The position numbers and the translations under genes were made by a program. The notes below the pieces were generated by a model, which searched no databases, was not told where the DNA came from, and was given only the letters and a program-made list of their open reading frames with translations. From Larimichthys crocea (lineage: Eukaryota; Chordata; Actinopteri; Sciaenidae), in the NCBI RefSeq assembly GCF_000972845.2, contig NC_040018.1, positions 14,357,157 to 14,421,156 of the forward strand: a DNA stretch of 64,000 nt, in the 5' to 3' direction. Shown piece by piece: positions 14,401-24,290 of this stretch (position 1 is the first letter of the stretch; the number at the start of each line of letters is the position of its first letter).

Positions 14401-16071
14401 AAGTAACATGCCAGTGCAAGACAACAACGCAAAACGCAGATTGTAAACGTAAATCGACACCCTAATTTTAAAATTTGTATAAATGAAATGGTCATAAAAT
14501 GTTACTTCTTGAGTTCACCTATAATTGTTTTGTTTCTTTTCTAATCACCTGCAGATGGTTATAAGTAGGGGTGGAAGTATAGCTAACATACAGCATCTGC
14601 CAAGAATTTTTCACCACTTGTCATACTTGACTGCAATCCTCTGCAAGCTGAGGAAACATTTTTCTACGTTGTCCTTCATCCTTGATGCTTCCCAATCATC
14701 ATCCCACTTCTTTTCTTCTGCTGAAGATTTTGTTTGGTGCAAACCTCTTTTCTTACCATCTTTTGTTCCTCGACAAATCCTGCCTTTTCTAAACAATATT
14801 CCCTCACCGCTGATACCGACTACAAAGTGTTGTCTATTGATTCAGGTGACATCCCGAGAAATTCATTTAATGTTTAGACTCATCATTAGATGTCTTTGTT
14901 GACCTATAGTGTATAGCCTCACCAAATGTTCCACATGGCACATCACACAACTCTTCACTATGCTTTATTCAGCAAACATTTTCAACCATTTAGCCATAAC
15001 CAGATGACCACCGATGCGATGTATACAGAACATTGTATGTTGTATGTTGTACACAGAACATTGTATGTGTACAACAACATTACCATAGCATTTTTTAAAA
15101 ATCTTTTATGTTGTTGAACAATTTCTTTAACCCATCAGTGGGTTAAAAAGTTTAATTTTAATTCAGAGCAACATCTCTTAATATCTGCTCTCCTCCCTGA
15201 ACTGAACACAAATAGCTACATTTGCTCAGTTTGTATCTTCTGTCTCTCAATGTTAAGGGTTACTGTAAGGGAATGAGTTCACATAACACTGAATCCTCCC
15301 TCCTCCTACTCAGGATCTTCTCAGTCAGGGTTTTTGTCCCATTTTCTTGGACTGAAAACTCTTTGTCTTCAGGCTGTATCTTTCCCCAACTCCCCAAATC
15401 CCAGAGTTTTCCCTCTTGTCTTTGACCTCAGCTTCAAACTTTGTATCCATTGACCCTTTCCTTAGTAACTTCACAAATACACAACCTAACAACTGTTAGC
15501 TGTGTTTGCTAAATAATAATGCGATTGTGTTGTTAAATCCAGTGTGTTTCAAAAATATCACTGATGATGACAATATGCTTTTACATCCGTCTTCCAACAG
15601 TCTTAAAAATTAGGCACCATTTTTAATAGCAAACCACATGAGTCAAACACACAAGAGTGATCAATGTTTTGTGTATTTCCCAGGATAAACTGCTTCAACG
15701 CTCTGAGCACACAATGTCCATTTGGAGGATATAAAATGTCTGGCAATGGACGTGAATTGTGAGTATAACTTGGTCACCTGCCCACTGAATATTACTAATA
15801 CTGACTCTGTGTTTTGAAAACCTGCTTTCCAAAATTGCTTAACATCACATAAATCTTTATTTAAGAGGATATTGCATTATTTCTGCATCACAAGCCTTCA
15901 GCAGTGTATACGCTGTATTTCAAAGCTGCTGTCAGCATGATAGTTTAAAGTTTAAAAAACGAGCAGCATTGTTACTGTTTCCTGTTGTCTGTTTTCAGGG
16001 GAGAAAATGGCTTGAAGGAGTACACAGAAGTGAAGACCATCACGATGAAGATGGTCACCAAGAACTCTTAA
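2516..16071 (+). CDS. aldh1a2: Retinaldehyde dehydrogenase 2, exons 2-13 (5' partial)
   Basis: Cytosolic NAD-dependent class 1A aldehyde dehydrogenase that oxidises all-trans-retinal to retinoic acid, the embryonic signal for hindbrain, somite, heart and fin patterning. Twelve exons with GT/AG borders join without a frame break into 1440 nt (479 residues plus TAA), the same length as human residues 40-518; human numbering is used below. Visible landmarks are WNFP with Asn187 (exon 6), the cofactor-fold FTGSTEVGK across exons 7/8, general base Glu286 in LELGGKNP (exon 8), catalytic Cys320 in GQCCTAGS (exon 9), EEIFGPV across exons 10/11, and [13 protein letters not shown] (exon 12). Exon 1 (about residues 1-39) and the promoter are outside the window, so the first base given is the exon 2 acceptor and not a start codon. 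Paralogues aldh1a1/1a3 are less likely because the DPTTEQGPQ region, the KNS C-terminus and synteny with polr2m/myzap fit 1a2. All key residues are intact. Confidence 0.97.
2621..3116 (+). other. aldh1a2: aldh1a2 intron 2
   Basis: AT-rich intron. 2683-2900 resembles a degraded copy of a teleost repeat with GGTGGAAGAA near its start and ACTTTAATCAAAATCTTAGT further in. No coding signal seen. Confidence 0.6.
3117..3257 (+). CDS. aldh1a2: aldh1a2 exon 3
   Basis: 47 codons, phase 0, residues 75-121, from [15 protein letters not shown] to VERDMVYLA. Acceptor ctcaaag, donor gtaagt. Contains the [15 protein letters not shown] helix typical of class 1A enzymes. Confidence 0.96.
3693..3822 (+). CDS. 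aldh1a2: aldh1a2 exon 4
   Basis: 130 nt, residues 122-164 plus the first base of Asp165. Reads [11 protein letters not shown]...[12 protein letters not shown]. Acceptor ctcttcag, donor gtaaga. The last residues (GTSMPM) differ from the human GMTIPV, a variable stretch. Confidence 0.96.
3823..5437 (+). other. aldh1a2: aldh1a2 intron 4
   Basis: AT-rich intron with no coding signal. Open frames of 60-93 codons here have no splice support or recognisable motifs. It ends in the TG tract at 5362-5408, just before the exon 5 acceptor. Confidence 0.7.
5362..5408. repeat. (TG)n tract before exon 5 acceptor
   Basis: About 23 perfect TG units, continuing imperfectly (TATG, TGCTGCATGTGTG) to about 5427, with the exon 5 acceptor AG at 5436-5437. 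In RNA this is a (UG)n binding platform of the type bound by TDP-43. Confidence 0.92.
5438..5499 (+). CDS. aldh1a2: aldh1a2 exon 5
   Basis: 62 nt, completing Asp165 and encoding [20 protein letters not shown] (166-185). Not a multiple of three, so skipping it alone shifts frame. The acceptor tccacag lies only 29 nt past a long TG tract. Donor gtgagt. Confidence 0.96.
6154..6220. repeat. Imperfect (TG)n tract before exon 6 acceptor
   Basis: TG repeat interrupted by TACG, TC and CG units, ending 8 nt before the exon 6 acceptor AG at 6227-6228. It occupies the place where the polypyrimidine tract is normally found. Confidence 0.92.
6229..6357 (+). CDS. aldh1a2: aldh1a2 exon 6
   Basis: 43 codons, phase 0 both ends, residues 186-228, from [11 protein letters not shown] to LYIAALAKE. 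Asn187 helps stabilise the thiohemiacetal intermediate. Skipping it alone would keep frame but remove catalytic Asn187. The acceptor acgcacag directly follows a TG tract; donor gtaaac. Confidence 0.96.
6358..8659 (+). other. aldh1a2: aldh1a2 intron 6
   Basis: 2.3 kb AT-rich intron. I see no coding exon, RNA gene or recognisable repeat family in it. The 3' end has a CT/TTTG-rich stretch before the ttttgacag acceptor. Confidence 0.7.
8660..8773 (+). CDS. aldh1a2: aldh1a2 exon 7
   Basis: 38 codons, phase 0, residues 229-266, from [16 protein letters not shown] to VAFTGSTE. Carries the GxTxxxG-type cofactor loop (GFGPTAG) and the start of FTGSTEVGK. Acceptor ttttgacag, donor gtactt. Confidence 0.96.
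9860..9990 (+). repeat. Degraded teleost interspersed repeat
   Basis: Contains TTTTAGCTAGAGTTAGCATC, GATGATGAACATGGTATAAA and CTAAACATCAGGAGCATG, the wording of a repeat common in percomorph fish that I recognise from memory. Family name not assigned; boundaries approximate. Confidence 0.45.
10041..10210 (+). repeat. Non-autonomous DNA-transposon-like repeat, copy A
   Basis: Begins TTAAAGGTCAGTGTGTAAGA and contains TTCATTAGTGTGTAAT and TGAGCCTTTTATAT. Copy B near 17.0-17.3 kb shares TTCATTAGTGTATAAT and TGAGCCTTTTAT and ends in the reverse complement of this start (TCTTACACACTGGTCCTTTAA has 18 of its bases matching). The two ends therefore define terminal inverted repeats. The 3' half of this copy is lost or unrecognisable. 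Confidence 0.7.
10389..10416. repeat. (CA)n microsatellite
   Basis: CA dinucleotide run with one CG interruption, in intron 7. Confidence 0.88.
11328..11421 (+). repeat. Degraded interspersed repeat (TTAGATGAGAAGATTGAT family), copy 1
   Basis: Shares TTAGATGAGAARATTGATRC, a CACTCTCA/CGCTTTCA block and TTAGCAT(T)AAGACTG with 60638-60775 in the same order. This is within-window evidence of a dispersed repeat. The wording matches a repeat abundant in percomorph genomes. Confidence 0.65.
12358..12460 (+). CDS. aldh1a2: aldh1a2 exon 8
   Basis: 103 nt, residues 267-300 plus the first base of Leu301. Contains [14 protein letters not shown] with the general base Glu286. Acceptor ttgctag, donor gtaagt. 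Confidence 0.96.
12461..13103 (+). other. aldh1a2: aldh1a2 intron 8
   Basis: Contains a GC-richer block at about 12660-12860 followed by an AT-rich 3' half. No coding signal seen. Confidence 0.65.
13104..13288 (+). CDS. aldh1a2: aldh1a2 exon 9 (active-site cysteine)
   Basis: 185 nt, completing Leu301 and running to Gln362. Contains [18 protein letters not shown]; the second Cys of the pair is nucleophile Cys320. Then [20 protein letters not shown]. Acceptor tttccaag, donor gtgagg. Confidence 0.97.
13454..13618 (+). CDS. aldh1a2: aldh1a2 exon 10
   Basis: 55 codons, phase 0, residues 363-417, from [16 protein letters not shown] to DDMRIAREE. Acceptor ccccacag, donor gtacaa. Contains the [12 protein letters not shown] core of the catalytic domain. 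Confidence 0.96.
13619..14036 (+). other. aldh1a2: aldh1a2 intron 10 with degraded repeat
   Basis: 13663-13900 begins CAGTGGTGGACGAAGAAGCA and resembles a degraded copy of the fish repeat also suspected at 2683-2900 and 63385-63480. No exon seen. Confidence 0.45.
14037..14194 (+). CDS. aldh1a2: aldh1a2 exon 11
   Basis: 158 nt, residues 418-469 plus two bases of Trp470. Reads [20 protein letters not shown] to AMQAGTV. Phe/Gly of IFGPV follow the cofactor-binding Glu417 of exon 10. Acceptor gtttgcag, donor gtaagt. Confidence 0.96.
14195..15683 (+). other. aldh1a2: aldh1a2 intron 11
   Basis: 1.5 kb AT-rich intron. It includes a local duplication at 15025-15064 where ACAGAACATTGTATGT occurs twice, 32 nt apart. 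The 125-codon plus-strand open frame at 14525-14902 lacks motifs and is taken as chance. Confidence 0.65.
15684..15758 (+). CDS. aldh1a2: aldh1a2 exon 12
   Basis: 75 nt, completing Trp470 and running [20 protein letters not shown] to Glu494, with two bases of Leu495. PFGGYKMSG is the conserved C-terminal catalytic-domain signature. Acceptor tttcccag, donor gtgagt. Confidence 0.96.
15999..16071 (+). CDS. aldh1a2: aldh1a2 exon 13 and stop
   Basis: 73 nt, completing Leu495, then [15 protein letters not shown] to KNS and TAA at 16069-16071. It matches the family C-terminal oligomerisation strand and tail. Acceptor gttttcag. Confidence 0.96.
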
Positions 16072-16990
16072 GGCAGCCACACTTTTTCGGGAGGAGGTAG
16101 CGTCTTCCTCATCACTGGCACAGCCTCTTGTCAGTCCGTCCACGGTGGCAAACCACATTACCGATCAAAACAAGTTATCTCCACGGTAACTACAGGCTGT
16201 GACTACTCGCTGCCCTCCCAGTTCCTCCATCAACTCCGCATTGCTCATCACGGACAGTCAGCCAATCCCTGTCCAGCTGTCTCCACCCGCCTTGAGTTTG
16301 TGGACTGTCTCTAGTCTAACTGACAACCACTGAACTACCCCCATAATGTATACCTCCTCCACTAACTACACTAAAGCACTCACAGAGACGATGGGGGAGG
16401 CTGTTCTGACTGCAAACCCCAATAACAAAACCCCCTCCCAGCCGCTACACCCTGATCCTCACCACCCCCAGATGCTGGATGCTCAGAGACTCAGTCGCCG
16501 CACTTGCAATCAGCCCTTTACTAGCAACTTGTCATGTGTTGGGAGGCAGTTTTTCTTTGTACTGTGCGGTATGATCGTCAAAAAACCTCATGTGTCATTG
16601 TCTTGGTAGAATTTATGCAAGCATATCAGCTCATTCAAGACCACTGATGTTGTCAGCCTCAGATATGAATGGATGAAATGCTAATTCAGAATTAAAACTG
16701 ATTTCTAATTGTCTTTGTTTATATTTTAGCTTGTATGACTTAACACTGTATGTCAACCTTTGACTGATGTAAACGTGAAGATTTTAACCTCTTAAAAGCA
16801 TTTTACTCTCACCTGCTAAAAGAGGAGTAGATGTATTTTAAACATTATGTAACTGATTCATTGATGTCCATCTATGTTTATGTTTATACAATCATATGCT
16901 ATGAAATTATAAAATGACCATAGTTTTTTTCAGTAAAAACTTTTTTACTGGATGTGTGTGCACTGTTCATTATTAGAGCCTCAGTTTGCT
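16072..16990 (+). other. aldh1a2: aldh1a2 3' UTR (approximate)
   Basis: No stop-free homology follows the TAA, so this is presumed 3' UTR. The end is uncertain: no canonical AATAAA occurs before 17.7 kb. A variant ATTAAA lies at 16691-16696 and a T/TG-rich stretch at 16924-16965 could be a downstream element. A repeat copy begins near 17008, which bounds the likely UTR. Confidence 0.45.
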
Positions 16991-17007
16991 CAATTTACAG
17001 AGTTTGT

Positions 17008-17304
17008 TATGTCTTCATTAGTGTATAATAATCTAACAAGAACTGTTATGTTTTTGTTACTTTAAAATGAGCCTTTTATTAATATAGATGCAGTGTGTCC
17101 TCTTCCTTGGTGTCCACCATGTTGCACCGCCATGTTTGTATAGAACAGACGACCCAAACTCTGGCTCCAGATGTGGCACTTCACGTGTTTTCGTAGCCAC
17201 CAGTGTTTTTCTTCTCTCGCTTGGAAAAGGACGGCGAGTGTAAAGTGCTGAAATCCACAATTTCACCACTAGATGCCACTAAGTCTTACACACTGGTCCT
17301 TTAA
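17008..17304 (+). repeat. Non-autonomous DNA-transposon-like repeat, copy B
   Basis: Carries TTCATTAGTGTATAAT, TGAGCCTTTTAT, CCATGTTGCACCGCCATGTT and CACCACTAGATGCCACTAAG, ending TCTTACACACTGGTCCTTTA. Its end is the inverted counterpart of the start of copy A at 10041. The 5' end is missing or decayed. It lies just downstream of the presumed aldh1a2 3' UTR. Confidence 0.75.
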
Positions 17305-17566
17305 TTGAAATATTTATGCACGTACTAAAGTAGTATTAAAATACAAAAATTCTCTTGGGCTCTTATCCAATGCTCAAGATTTAAAAAGTGTTTCTTAATT
17401 CTGTCGGCTCCACCTACTGGACAGGTAGACTCATGACAGGAGGTGATGTGGCTTTTGTAGGGAAGACATTTTGACACATAAGAGTAGGAAAAACACGGGT
17501 GTAAAAAAAACAAAAAGATGAATTGGGGTTGAATTCCATTTAGCTGCTCTTGTTTCAGGGTCCTGA

Positions 17567-17613
17567 AATTATTATTATTATATTATTATTATTGTTAGAA
17601 TAATTATTATTAT
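17567..17613. repeat. (ATT)n imperfect microsatellite
   Basis: ATT/TTA trinucleotide run with interruptions in AT-rich intergenic DNA. Confidence 0.75.
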
Positions 17614-19644
17614 GTTTATAATAACCTGTGAGTTTGTATGAAAAACGGGTACTTAAACAGAGAGCTTGAGACAGCAAAAAAAATATTAAGGACAATATTG
17701 AGGTAATCCATGTTGAATAAATTCAAAGCTAAATATGCAGAGAATAAGATACTAAAACATGAGACATGACTATTTACTGAATGTCATTTGGTTGGTTCTC
17801 CAGTGTGTACGTCTTACTTCAGACAGTAGGAAAGTCATCAGATTGACTGACATGTTGTGGAGGATCATGATCAGCAGGATAAAGAGGATGGGATGAGCAC
17901 CTTCTGAAGTCAGAAGATGCTTCATAAACAACTTCTAACATTTACATGTATGACCTGAAGCCCAGTTAGTTAACTGCACTGGTGTCAAAATATAAACTTT
18001 GTTAGAGTCAACATGCTGTAAAATGAAAGGTTGGGAGATATAAATGTATAATAATGAACAGAGTGGGTAACATGAACATTAATTAATAATAAAAATATAT
18101 AACACTGTTTGAAAGACTAAACTAATCACCGACTGTCAACCTTACAGGTCTTTTTCACAGCAGATATTCTGACTTGTTGTAAAATCACAGATGCTATTTA
18201 ATAACATTACATTACAGTCCATTATTGTGAGTGTGACAGTGAATCAGCATGTAAAAGAGCAGGACCCTAAAACTGAAGCAGTTTAGTATCAGTTATTTAA
18301 GTCTGAAATATGTTGATTTTGAAATATAAAAGATATAAGCATGGGTCATGCTGTTGAAATTGATCTATGAAGGCAACATACAAATTGCTAGGGACAGTTA
18401 ATGACACCAGTTTAAAGTCAAATAAATCACTTATCACTTTTCTTCAATACGTTGTATAACAAGATCATTCAGGACATCAGTACTGACTTGGGATTGTCCA
18501 CATCATTTTATTCTTTTGCATTTTGATTTATTCCTGTACAAATAACGCACACAGTTAGATTCATTCAGTGCTAGCTTTGATATATTGAAAGAGAGAGGTG
18601 AGGACATGTGCCTATTGAGAAGAGCTAAAACAACAGAAATATGAGTCTGGTCGGCATTCAGATGAACAGATGTAAAGACACTGCGCTGCAGCCTTCCTTT
18701 GGCAATCAGCTTTTGAATTATAAGGGTACATTTTCCCACAATTCCCTTCCCAGTTGGTATCTGCAGCCTTTCCAAAGAGAAAATGAAAAAGTGATCCTCT
18801 TATTGCAGCACTCTGTTAACACAACGGGGAATGTCAGTGCAGACTATGGACTCACACTCTCAAGTTAAAAGTGCAGCCACAAACCTTTATGTGTCTTTGA
18901 GCGAGAGAAGCAGTAAAGTAAATCTGCACTTCATGTCTCATTTTTACTGTGCTACCAAGAATGTTTTATACACAATAAAAGTCCACAATGAAATTGCAGA
19001 TATGCTTTTTCCCCTCTTAATTCAAATACTGTATATGTACTTTAGGTATCCCTTGCTGCTTTCACTTGTTTAACTTCTTAATCTACTGTATGTCTGACGT
19101 AACAGCTTCCCTAAATCTGTCCACAACTTATTTATATAGACACTGAAACATCACACATTAGAAATGATTTAAAACACTGGAATAGCATGTAAAAGACACA
19201 TTTAAGGATAGGTTATTAGAACATAATAGTGAGACTTTTTGTTCAGTCCAGAGTGGAGGAAAAAAACTTTGTCTGGAAAAACACTTTGAGAAAAAATGAT
19301 CCAGTCAGGTCCACATCTCCTTGGTGAGAACCCTTTAGAAAGCCTTATTTTCTTAGTGTGTACAAGCATAACCCCACAGTTAAGGACATCAGCCTGGAAA
19401 CAGACCACACACTGACAGGGACATTCACCCTTTGTCCAGATGGACCCTTATCCTTCAAAAGCCATGTTTATAGCTTCAGTTAATATTCCAGCAAGATAGT
19501 GCTGCTTTTCCTATCATCTGCCCTTTCATAATATTTTCTCACATAAGTTAACTGACCGAATATGGATGTCTCATCCATCCGGTTGATCATGTGTGATGTT
19601 GTCTGGTCCTCCTTATTTGTCACTAAATGGGCATTTGCTGTCGT

Positions 19645-19682
19645 TGTGTGTGTGTGTGCGCGTATGTGTGTGTGCGTGTGTG

Positions 19683-19732
<50 letters not shown>
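19645..19732. repeat. (TG)n microsatellite, 88 bp
   Basis: Long TG run with CG and TATG interruptions in its 5' half and about 21 perfect units at its 3' end. Alternating purine-pyrimidine DNA of this length can adopt Z-form. Confidence 0.92.
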
Positions 19733-19733
<1 letters not shown>

Positions 19734-21239
19734 CGCCTGCAGGAGAAGTCTGATTCTTCTCACTGAAAAATGTTGTGCAAGCGTCTCTTTACATGCTTCT
19801 CATTCCAGTGTAGTGTGAGTCAGGACTTGGTGAGTGAACAGATCTGCAGAGCGGAGACTCCTCCACACAGTGATGCAGTGACGAACTAATGTCTGTTTGA
19901 AAGTGGAGGACTGTAAAAATTACACAGATCAGTAAGTTCACAGCCCGGAATAAGAGTTTCTGAGAAAAAGTCAGAAACCTAAAGCAAGAATTTGACATAT
20001 TTTGATTTCCTGATGACATGATTCATTTGATGAATCCCGGTAACTTATTTTGATACAGCCAATCAAATCTTGTATTTGCAGTCACATGAGCTTTTTATCA
20101 TAGAGCGTAGGCAGTCAGACTTTCATTGTCTCCAGATGATGTATCCTATAGATTTTGGTAATCCCCTGAATTTACTTGTAATGCTACTATGTTCAACTAT
20201 TGAAAAATGATGCCCAGAGGCTGAATTATATCCACTTTTGTGATTCCTAATGCTGCCGTCAAGTAAAAATCTCTAATGGCTCAACACCAGTTTATGTAAT
20301 GCTGCAAAAATAATAATAATTCCCATGAGCTTCAACTGCATTTAGTGATCAGCATCTTAGTCTTGTTTGTAAAAAGAAACCATTTTTAAGAAAATGTATG
20401 GACAGTAGAGGGATACAGTAATAGAGAGAATGTAGTAACACAAAGAAAAAACTTACATGTAGTACTAAAAGAAAGGAATTATTAGCTTGAGCTGAACTTG
20501 AGCACGGAACAAGACTGTGGATCTCCCTTCTCCAACACCACATTCACAGTCTTCACAGACAGTATGTGGAGCAACAATGACTACAGCAACCAATAACTCT
20601 CTCAACATGCATGTGAGCATGTAATATGAGTAAGAATAAGTTACACTGTACACTCAGGAAGAACAAAACCAACCTTAAGTCAGTTGTGGAGTAACTCTTA
20701 CAATAAAAATACAGCTTTAAATGGTCACATAAAAACAGCTATGTTCCTGAGGAATCATGTGTCAGCCCAAATGTTTCCCCCCCTCCCAAAATGGTTGTAC
20801 AATGTTTTGGAATGAAACCCTTCAGATATAATTGTGGCAGGCAGGGTCAGGGTCAAGTGTTGGTTGGTAAAATGAGAGCCGGCCTCCAACAAGAAGCACA
20901 TGATAATAATCAACTTTCATATATCAGAGTCCTGCTTTGTTAGAAGGTAGATTTAAACCTGTTTAACCCGATGAAGATTAAACATGTTTGAGCTGTTTTT
21001 AAATGTATTAATAAATCCACTGTGTTTTCTGAACAGGGCAACATAAAGTTTCCCGCTTTGTCTATGGTCCTGTGTGCAATGCTGTAACACACCAAAGGTC
21101 AAAATGATAACAATCATAGGACCATTGTTATACATAAAAGATGCATGTGGTAACAACCTTTTGAATATAAAAGGACGGTGATGCCCTGTCACGTGTACAT
21201 CTATGTGATTAATAGGTCACTAACACCCTGGGTTTAATT

Positions 21240-21760
21240 TATCACATAAAACACATTTTGCATTAAGGAGTGATGTCCTTAAAGACTGGTCAAGCCGTTA
21301 TGGGATAGATAATGTATTGGATGATTTAAGCGGTGTCTTGGAATTACTCCAAGGTTAAGTGGTAATCCCATATCCATCAACACTTGAATCCCAATACAAA
21401 TGACCTGGACTATGTATTTATTGGAAGGAGCACTTATGGAGCTTGATAAGTATCATTCACTAGCCATTACCCTATGCTCAGAAAGATGATCTATGAGAGC
21501 CATTTGCATGATAATCTCTGCTTCTGCTCAATAGCCTCAAAGGTTCAATTTTGCAGCAGTTTCTTAGATTCAACCACTGAGATATAAGTTCCTTAAGAAG
21601 AGAATTACTGAAGTGATCTATTGGTTTTCCATGGTGTGCCAAATTCATTCTGGGACTAATGAAATGACTCATTTGTACCTTAAGGACTTAAATGAGATGA
21701 TGACATTGCGGCTTTGAATGTCATCATAAAATTTGTGCTTGACGTGTCTATGGCCAAGCT
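21240..21760. promoter_or_regulatory. Candidate regulatory block with POU octamer
   Basis: A 500-bp stretch free of simple repeats, with an exact octamer ATTTGCAT at 21502-21509 followed at once by GATAATC, and homeodomain-like TAAT words around it. It resembles conserved non-coding DNA, but no alignment was available; this is inference from composition and motifs. Confidence 0.25.
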
Positions 21761-22508
21761 TGAGTAGTGCTTTCTTCAACACAATGGGGGCAGAGAGGTA
21801 GAAGACGATGCCTATCACACTGACCTGAAGCAAGTTTTCTATGCCTCCCTGCTCAAGGCAGAGACACCTAATTGTGTGGGCTTAGCTTACTTGGAAATAT
21901 AACCAATCTTCCAATGTAACAGTGCAACATCATAGACATCATCAGGAACTGTTCATGAAAGTTGGGAGGGGTGTCAATTTGTTCACACAGAACATCCAAA
22001 AATAGCCACTAGCCTGCGTCCAGTATGATGTCAGTGTAATGATCATAATCCTCACAGTCACTAATGATGTCGAAATAGTTTCCATCTGTCTATACGATCA
22101 AGTACGAGTCAAAGACAGATGCATGCATGTGATGTAAGCTACTGATGCTGATGTTTTAGATTACAGCCCACAAATTATGGTGAAAAGATTTTGTAGGTAC
22201 TAACGTCTGGGTACAGGGGAAGAAGTACAAGTACTTTTAAGTACTTTTTGAATTACACTAATTACTCTAGTTCAAGCTGTCCACCGTAAGGACAGGAAAA
22301 GAGAAACAAATTAGATTCACAGAGAAAACATTATGGAGAAAAGAAAGAAAAGAAAAGAACAAACAAACAATAAATAACTGTCGTATGATGCCTGGGTGCC
22401 TGTACCAGGCTGTAAACATATTTATTTCTGCTGTGAAATAATACAGCTGCTTATGGAGATGAACTCACTTCCGGAGCCTGTCTCAAGTGGCTGCTCGAAG
22501 AATTACAA
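21761..22508. other. Intergenic, possible decayed coding remnant
   Basis: 21803-21903 on the plus strand reads EDDAYHTDLKQVFYASLLKA and on to AYLEI before a stop, with protein-like composition but no upstream frame or splice sites. It could be a relic of a transposon or chance. Nothing else recognised in this stretch. Confidence 0.2.
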
Positions 22509-22627
22509 TTTTTAGCACTTTCGCATTGGCTTGTTTTGCTGCTTTGAGGTTTGTTCATGTACAGCGTCTAGAAAAGCACTTTTAAATAAAATGTATTATT
22601 ATTATTGGTTTTTAGCACTTCCGCATT
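22509..22627 (+). mobile_element. 5'-truncated retroposed fragment with target-site duplications
   Basis: An 81-bp insert (22528-22608) is flanked by 19-bp direct repeats at 22509-22527 and 22609-22627 that differ at one base (TTTTTAGCACTTTCGCATT against TTTTTAGCACTTCCGCATT). The insert ends GAAAAGCACTTTTAAATAAA and then ATG(TATT)ATT repeats, the tail wording of a fish LINE/SINE-type retroelement. Flanking duplications plus a 3' repeat tail are the mark of target-primed reverse transcription. Confidence 0.75.
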
Positions 22628-23791
22628 TCCCAGCACCGGAGGTTGACACTTAATTTCATAACAATATCAGCACTGACACCTCGTTTTATATTTGAGTTAT
22701 CCTCTAACAGTATCAGTGTAGCTTCTAGTTATTAAATAGGTACTTTAAAAAGACACTGCATGTTTTTAACTACATTAATGCATACAGGTCTGTCAAGTAC
22801 AGCAACATGAGTCATTTTATGCTGTCAGTCTTTAACAAAGGGTGTTTAGATATCCAGTCATCTTTCTCAGCCAATCAAATCTGTTTTATGAAAACAGTCC
22901 ACAATATGTGCTGCAGCATTATAAAAACTGTTGAAAAAATGTTTATAGCAGTTTCCAAACAGCCCAGAAAAAGCAGCGTCTAACCCTGGAAGTGAAAAGA
23001 AATGAATCCTTTCTCTAGACTTAAAGAATAAACCGAAGTATAAAAACACTGAAGCCCCGCAGAAACTTATAAATGTTTACAGCACATTTGTGTTGTTTAC
23101 AGGTTTGTAAGTTACGGCAGGCAGCAAGGAGGAGCTGATCTGGAGCTTTTACTGTACATATAACTATTTGTTTCCATTCCTAGTACAGCACTACTGGAGT
23201 GTATTATAGAGCCAGGAATGGTTTAACAAATAGAATAACAGAAACCATTTGGAAGTTCAACTAATGCTGGTCTGAAAGCACCATTTGGCATTTAAGGAGG
23301 GAAGGTGGACATGCCACCAGTGCTTCTGAAGTAAGTTTATCATAGTCCGCCTTTCAGTTTTAGTATCTGGTACGCTTGTGTGTGTGGTTTCTATGACAGA
23401 TGCATGACAAAAACATTTATTTTAAATTTTAAAGGTGATCTGTGTGACATTCAGAAAATTGTCATTGTCAGTAATGACACCTTTGAGCGTTAAGTAAATT
23501 GCAGTCACCATCCTATTGGTCACGCTCCTTAGACATGGGAGAACATTAACCAAATAAGAGAGGTCCGGTTGGCTGCAAAGTAGACATGCATCTGCATTAT
23601 ATGCTCACCTTTCATAGCACCCATAGCACGGCAGACTCTATAATAAGATGCAATGTTTTGCAGCCTCCGGGCAGGTTGATGCCCAGTTAATCAAGTAAAA
23701 TTCATAAAGTGAATAGGAAGGGAGCTTGCAGTCTCTCACCAGTTTCTTTGTAACTTTGAGCTTGTGTATGTTTGTTGTATTTCCATGGCAG
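22628..23791. other. Intergenic, no gene seen
   Basis: AT-rich DNA without recognised repeats or coding signal. It lies upstream of the exon-like segment at 23792. Confidence 0.55.
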
Positions 23792-23874
23792 GCAAACTGG
23801 AAGCATTACTGGAAACCATGTTCGAGGCCTGCTGGATGTGGGCTCAGGCAAGACTGACCACTACCATACGTCTG
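23792..23874 (+). ncRNA. Exon-like segment, possible lncRNA exon
   Basis: 83 nt between a good acceptor (tttccatggcag) and donor (TCTG|gtatgt). One frame stays open and reads GNHVRGLLDVGSGKTDHYH, slightly like the DIGSG motif of class I methyltransferases. However, no neighbouring exon extends it, and joining to 24291 gives a stop after eight codons. Non-coding exon or decayed gene piece; low certainty. Confidence 0.25.
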
Positions 23875-24290
23875 GTATGTGATCTCTGGACAAGATGCAT
23901 CCTGTAGTGAAACAGAAACACACCAGTGTTATCTTTTGTTGGCTTCACTGACAAAACCTGTGTTAGCAAGGCATCAAACAAAGCAGCAGTTTTCACAGAA
24001 AGCTTTGTTAAAGTGTCCCTTTAATGACTAATGATTTAACAACATTGGGACAGGGTTGTACGAAGCAATTGAAATGTTTGTTAGTCTTGTTGTAAGTCTC
24101 TGCAGGGCCTGAAATAAGTTAAAGTAACTGTTACAGAGTTCCTCTTACTCCTTCTCCACCACTTCTGCTCTCACCACACTGAACACTGTGCATGTACTTA
24201 ATCATAACTTGTTTGCACGGCATCCAAAGCTTTTTATGGGACAAGACTCAGATAAGAACATGGCCAAATTACAATATATTTTGCCTGCAG

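Larger units (their letters stand above)
17305..21239. other. Intergenic, no gene seen
   Basis: AT-rich sequence with an ATT-repeat patch (17567-17613) and the large TG tract at 19645-19732. The block at 18600-18870 is low in repeats and could be regulatory, but nothing specific supports it. No coding exon found on either strand. Confidence 0.6.

Noticed and set aside
14525..14902. 125-codon plus-strand open frame in aldh1a2 intron 11
   Set aside because: Ser/Leu/Phe-rich, no motif, starts within a pyrimidine-rich intron stretch; chance.
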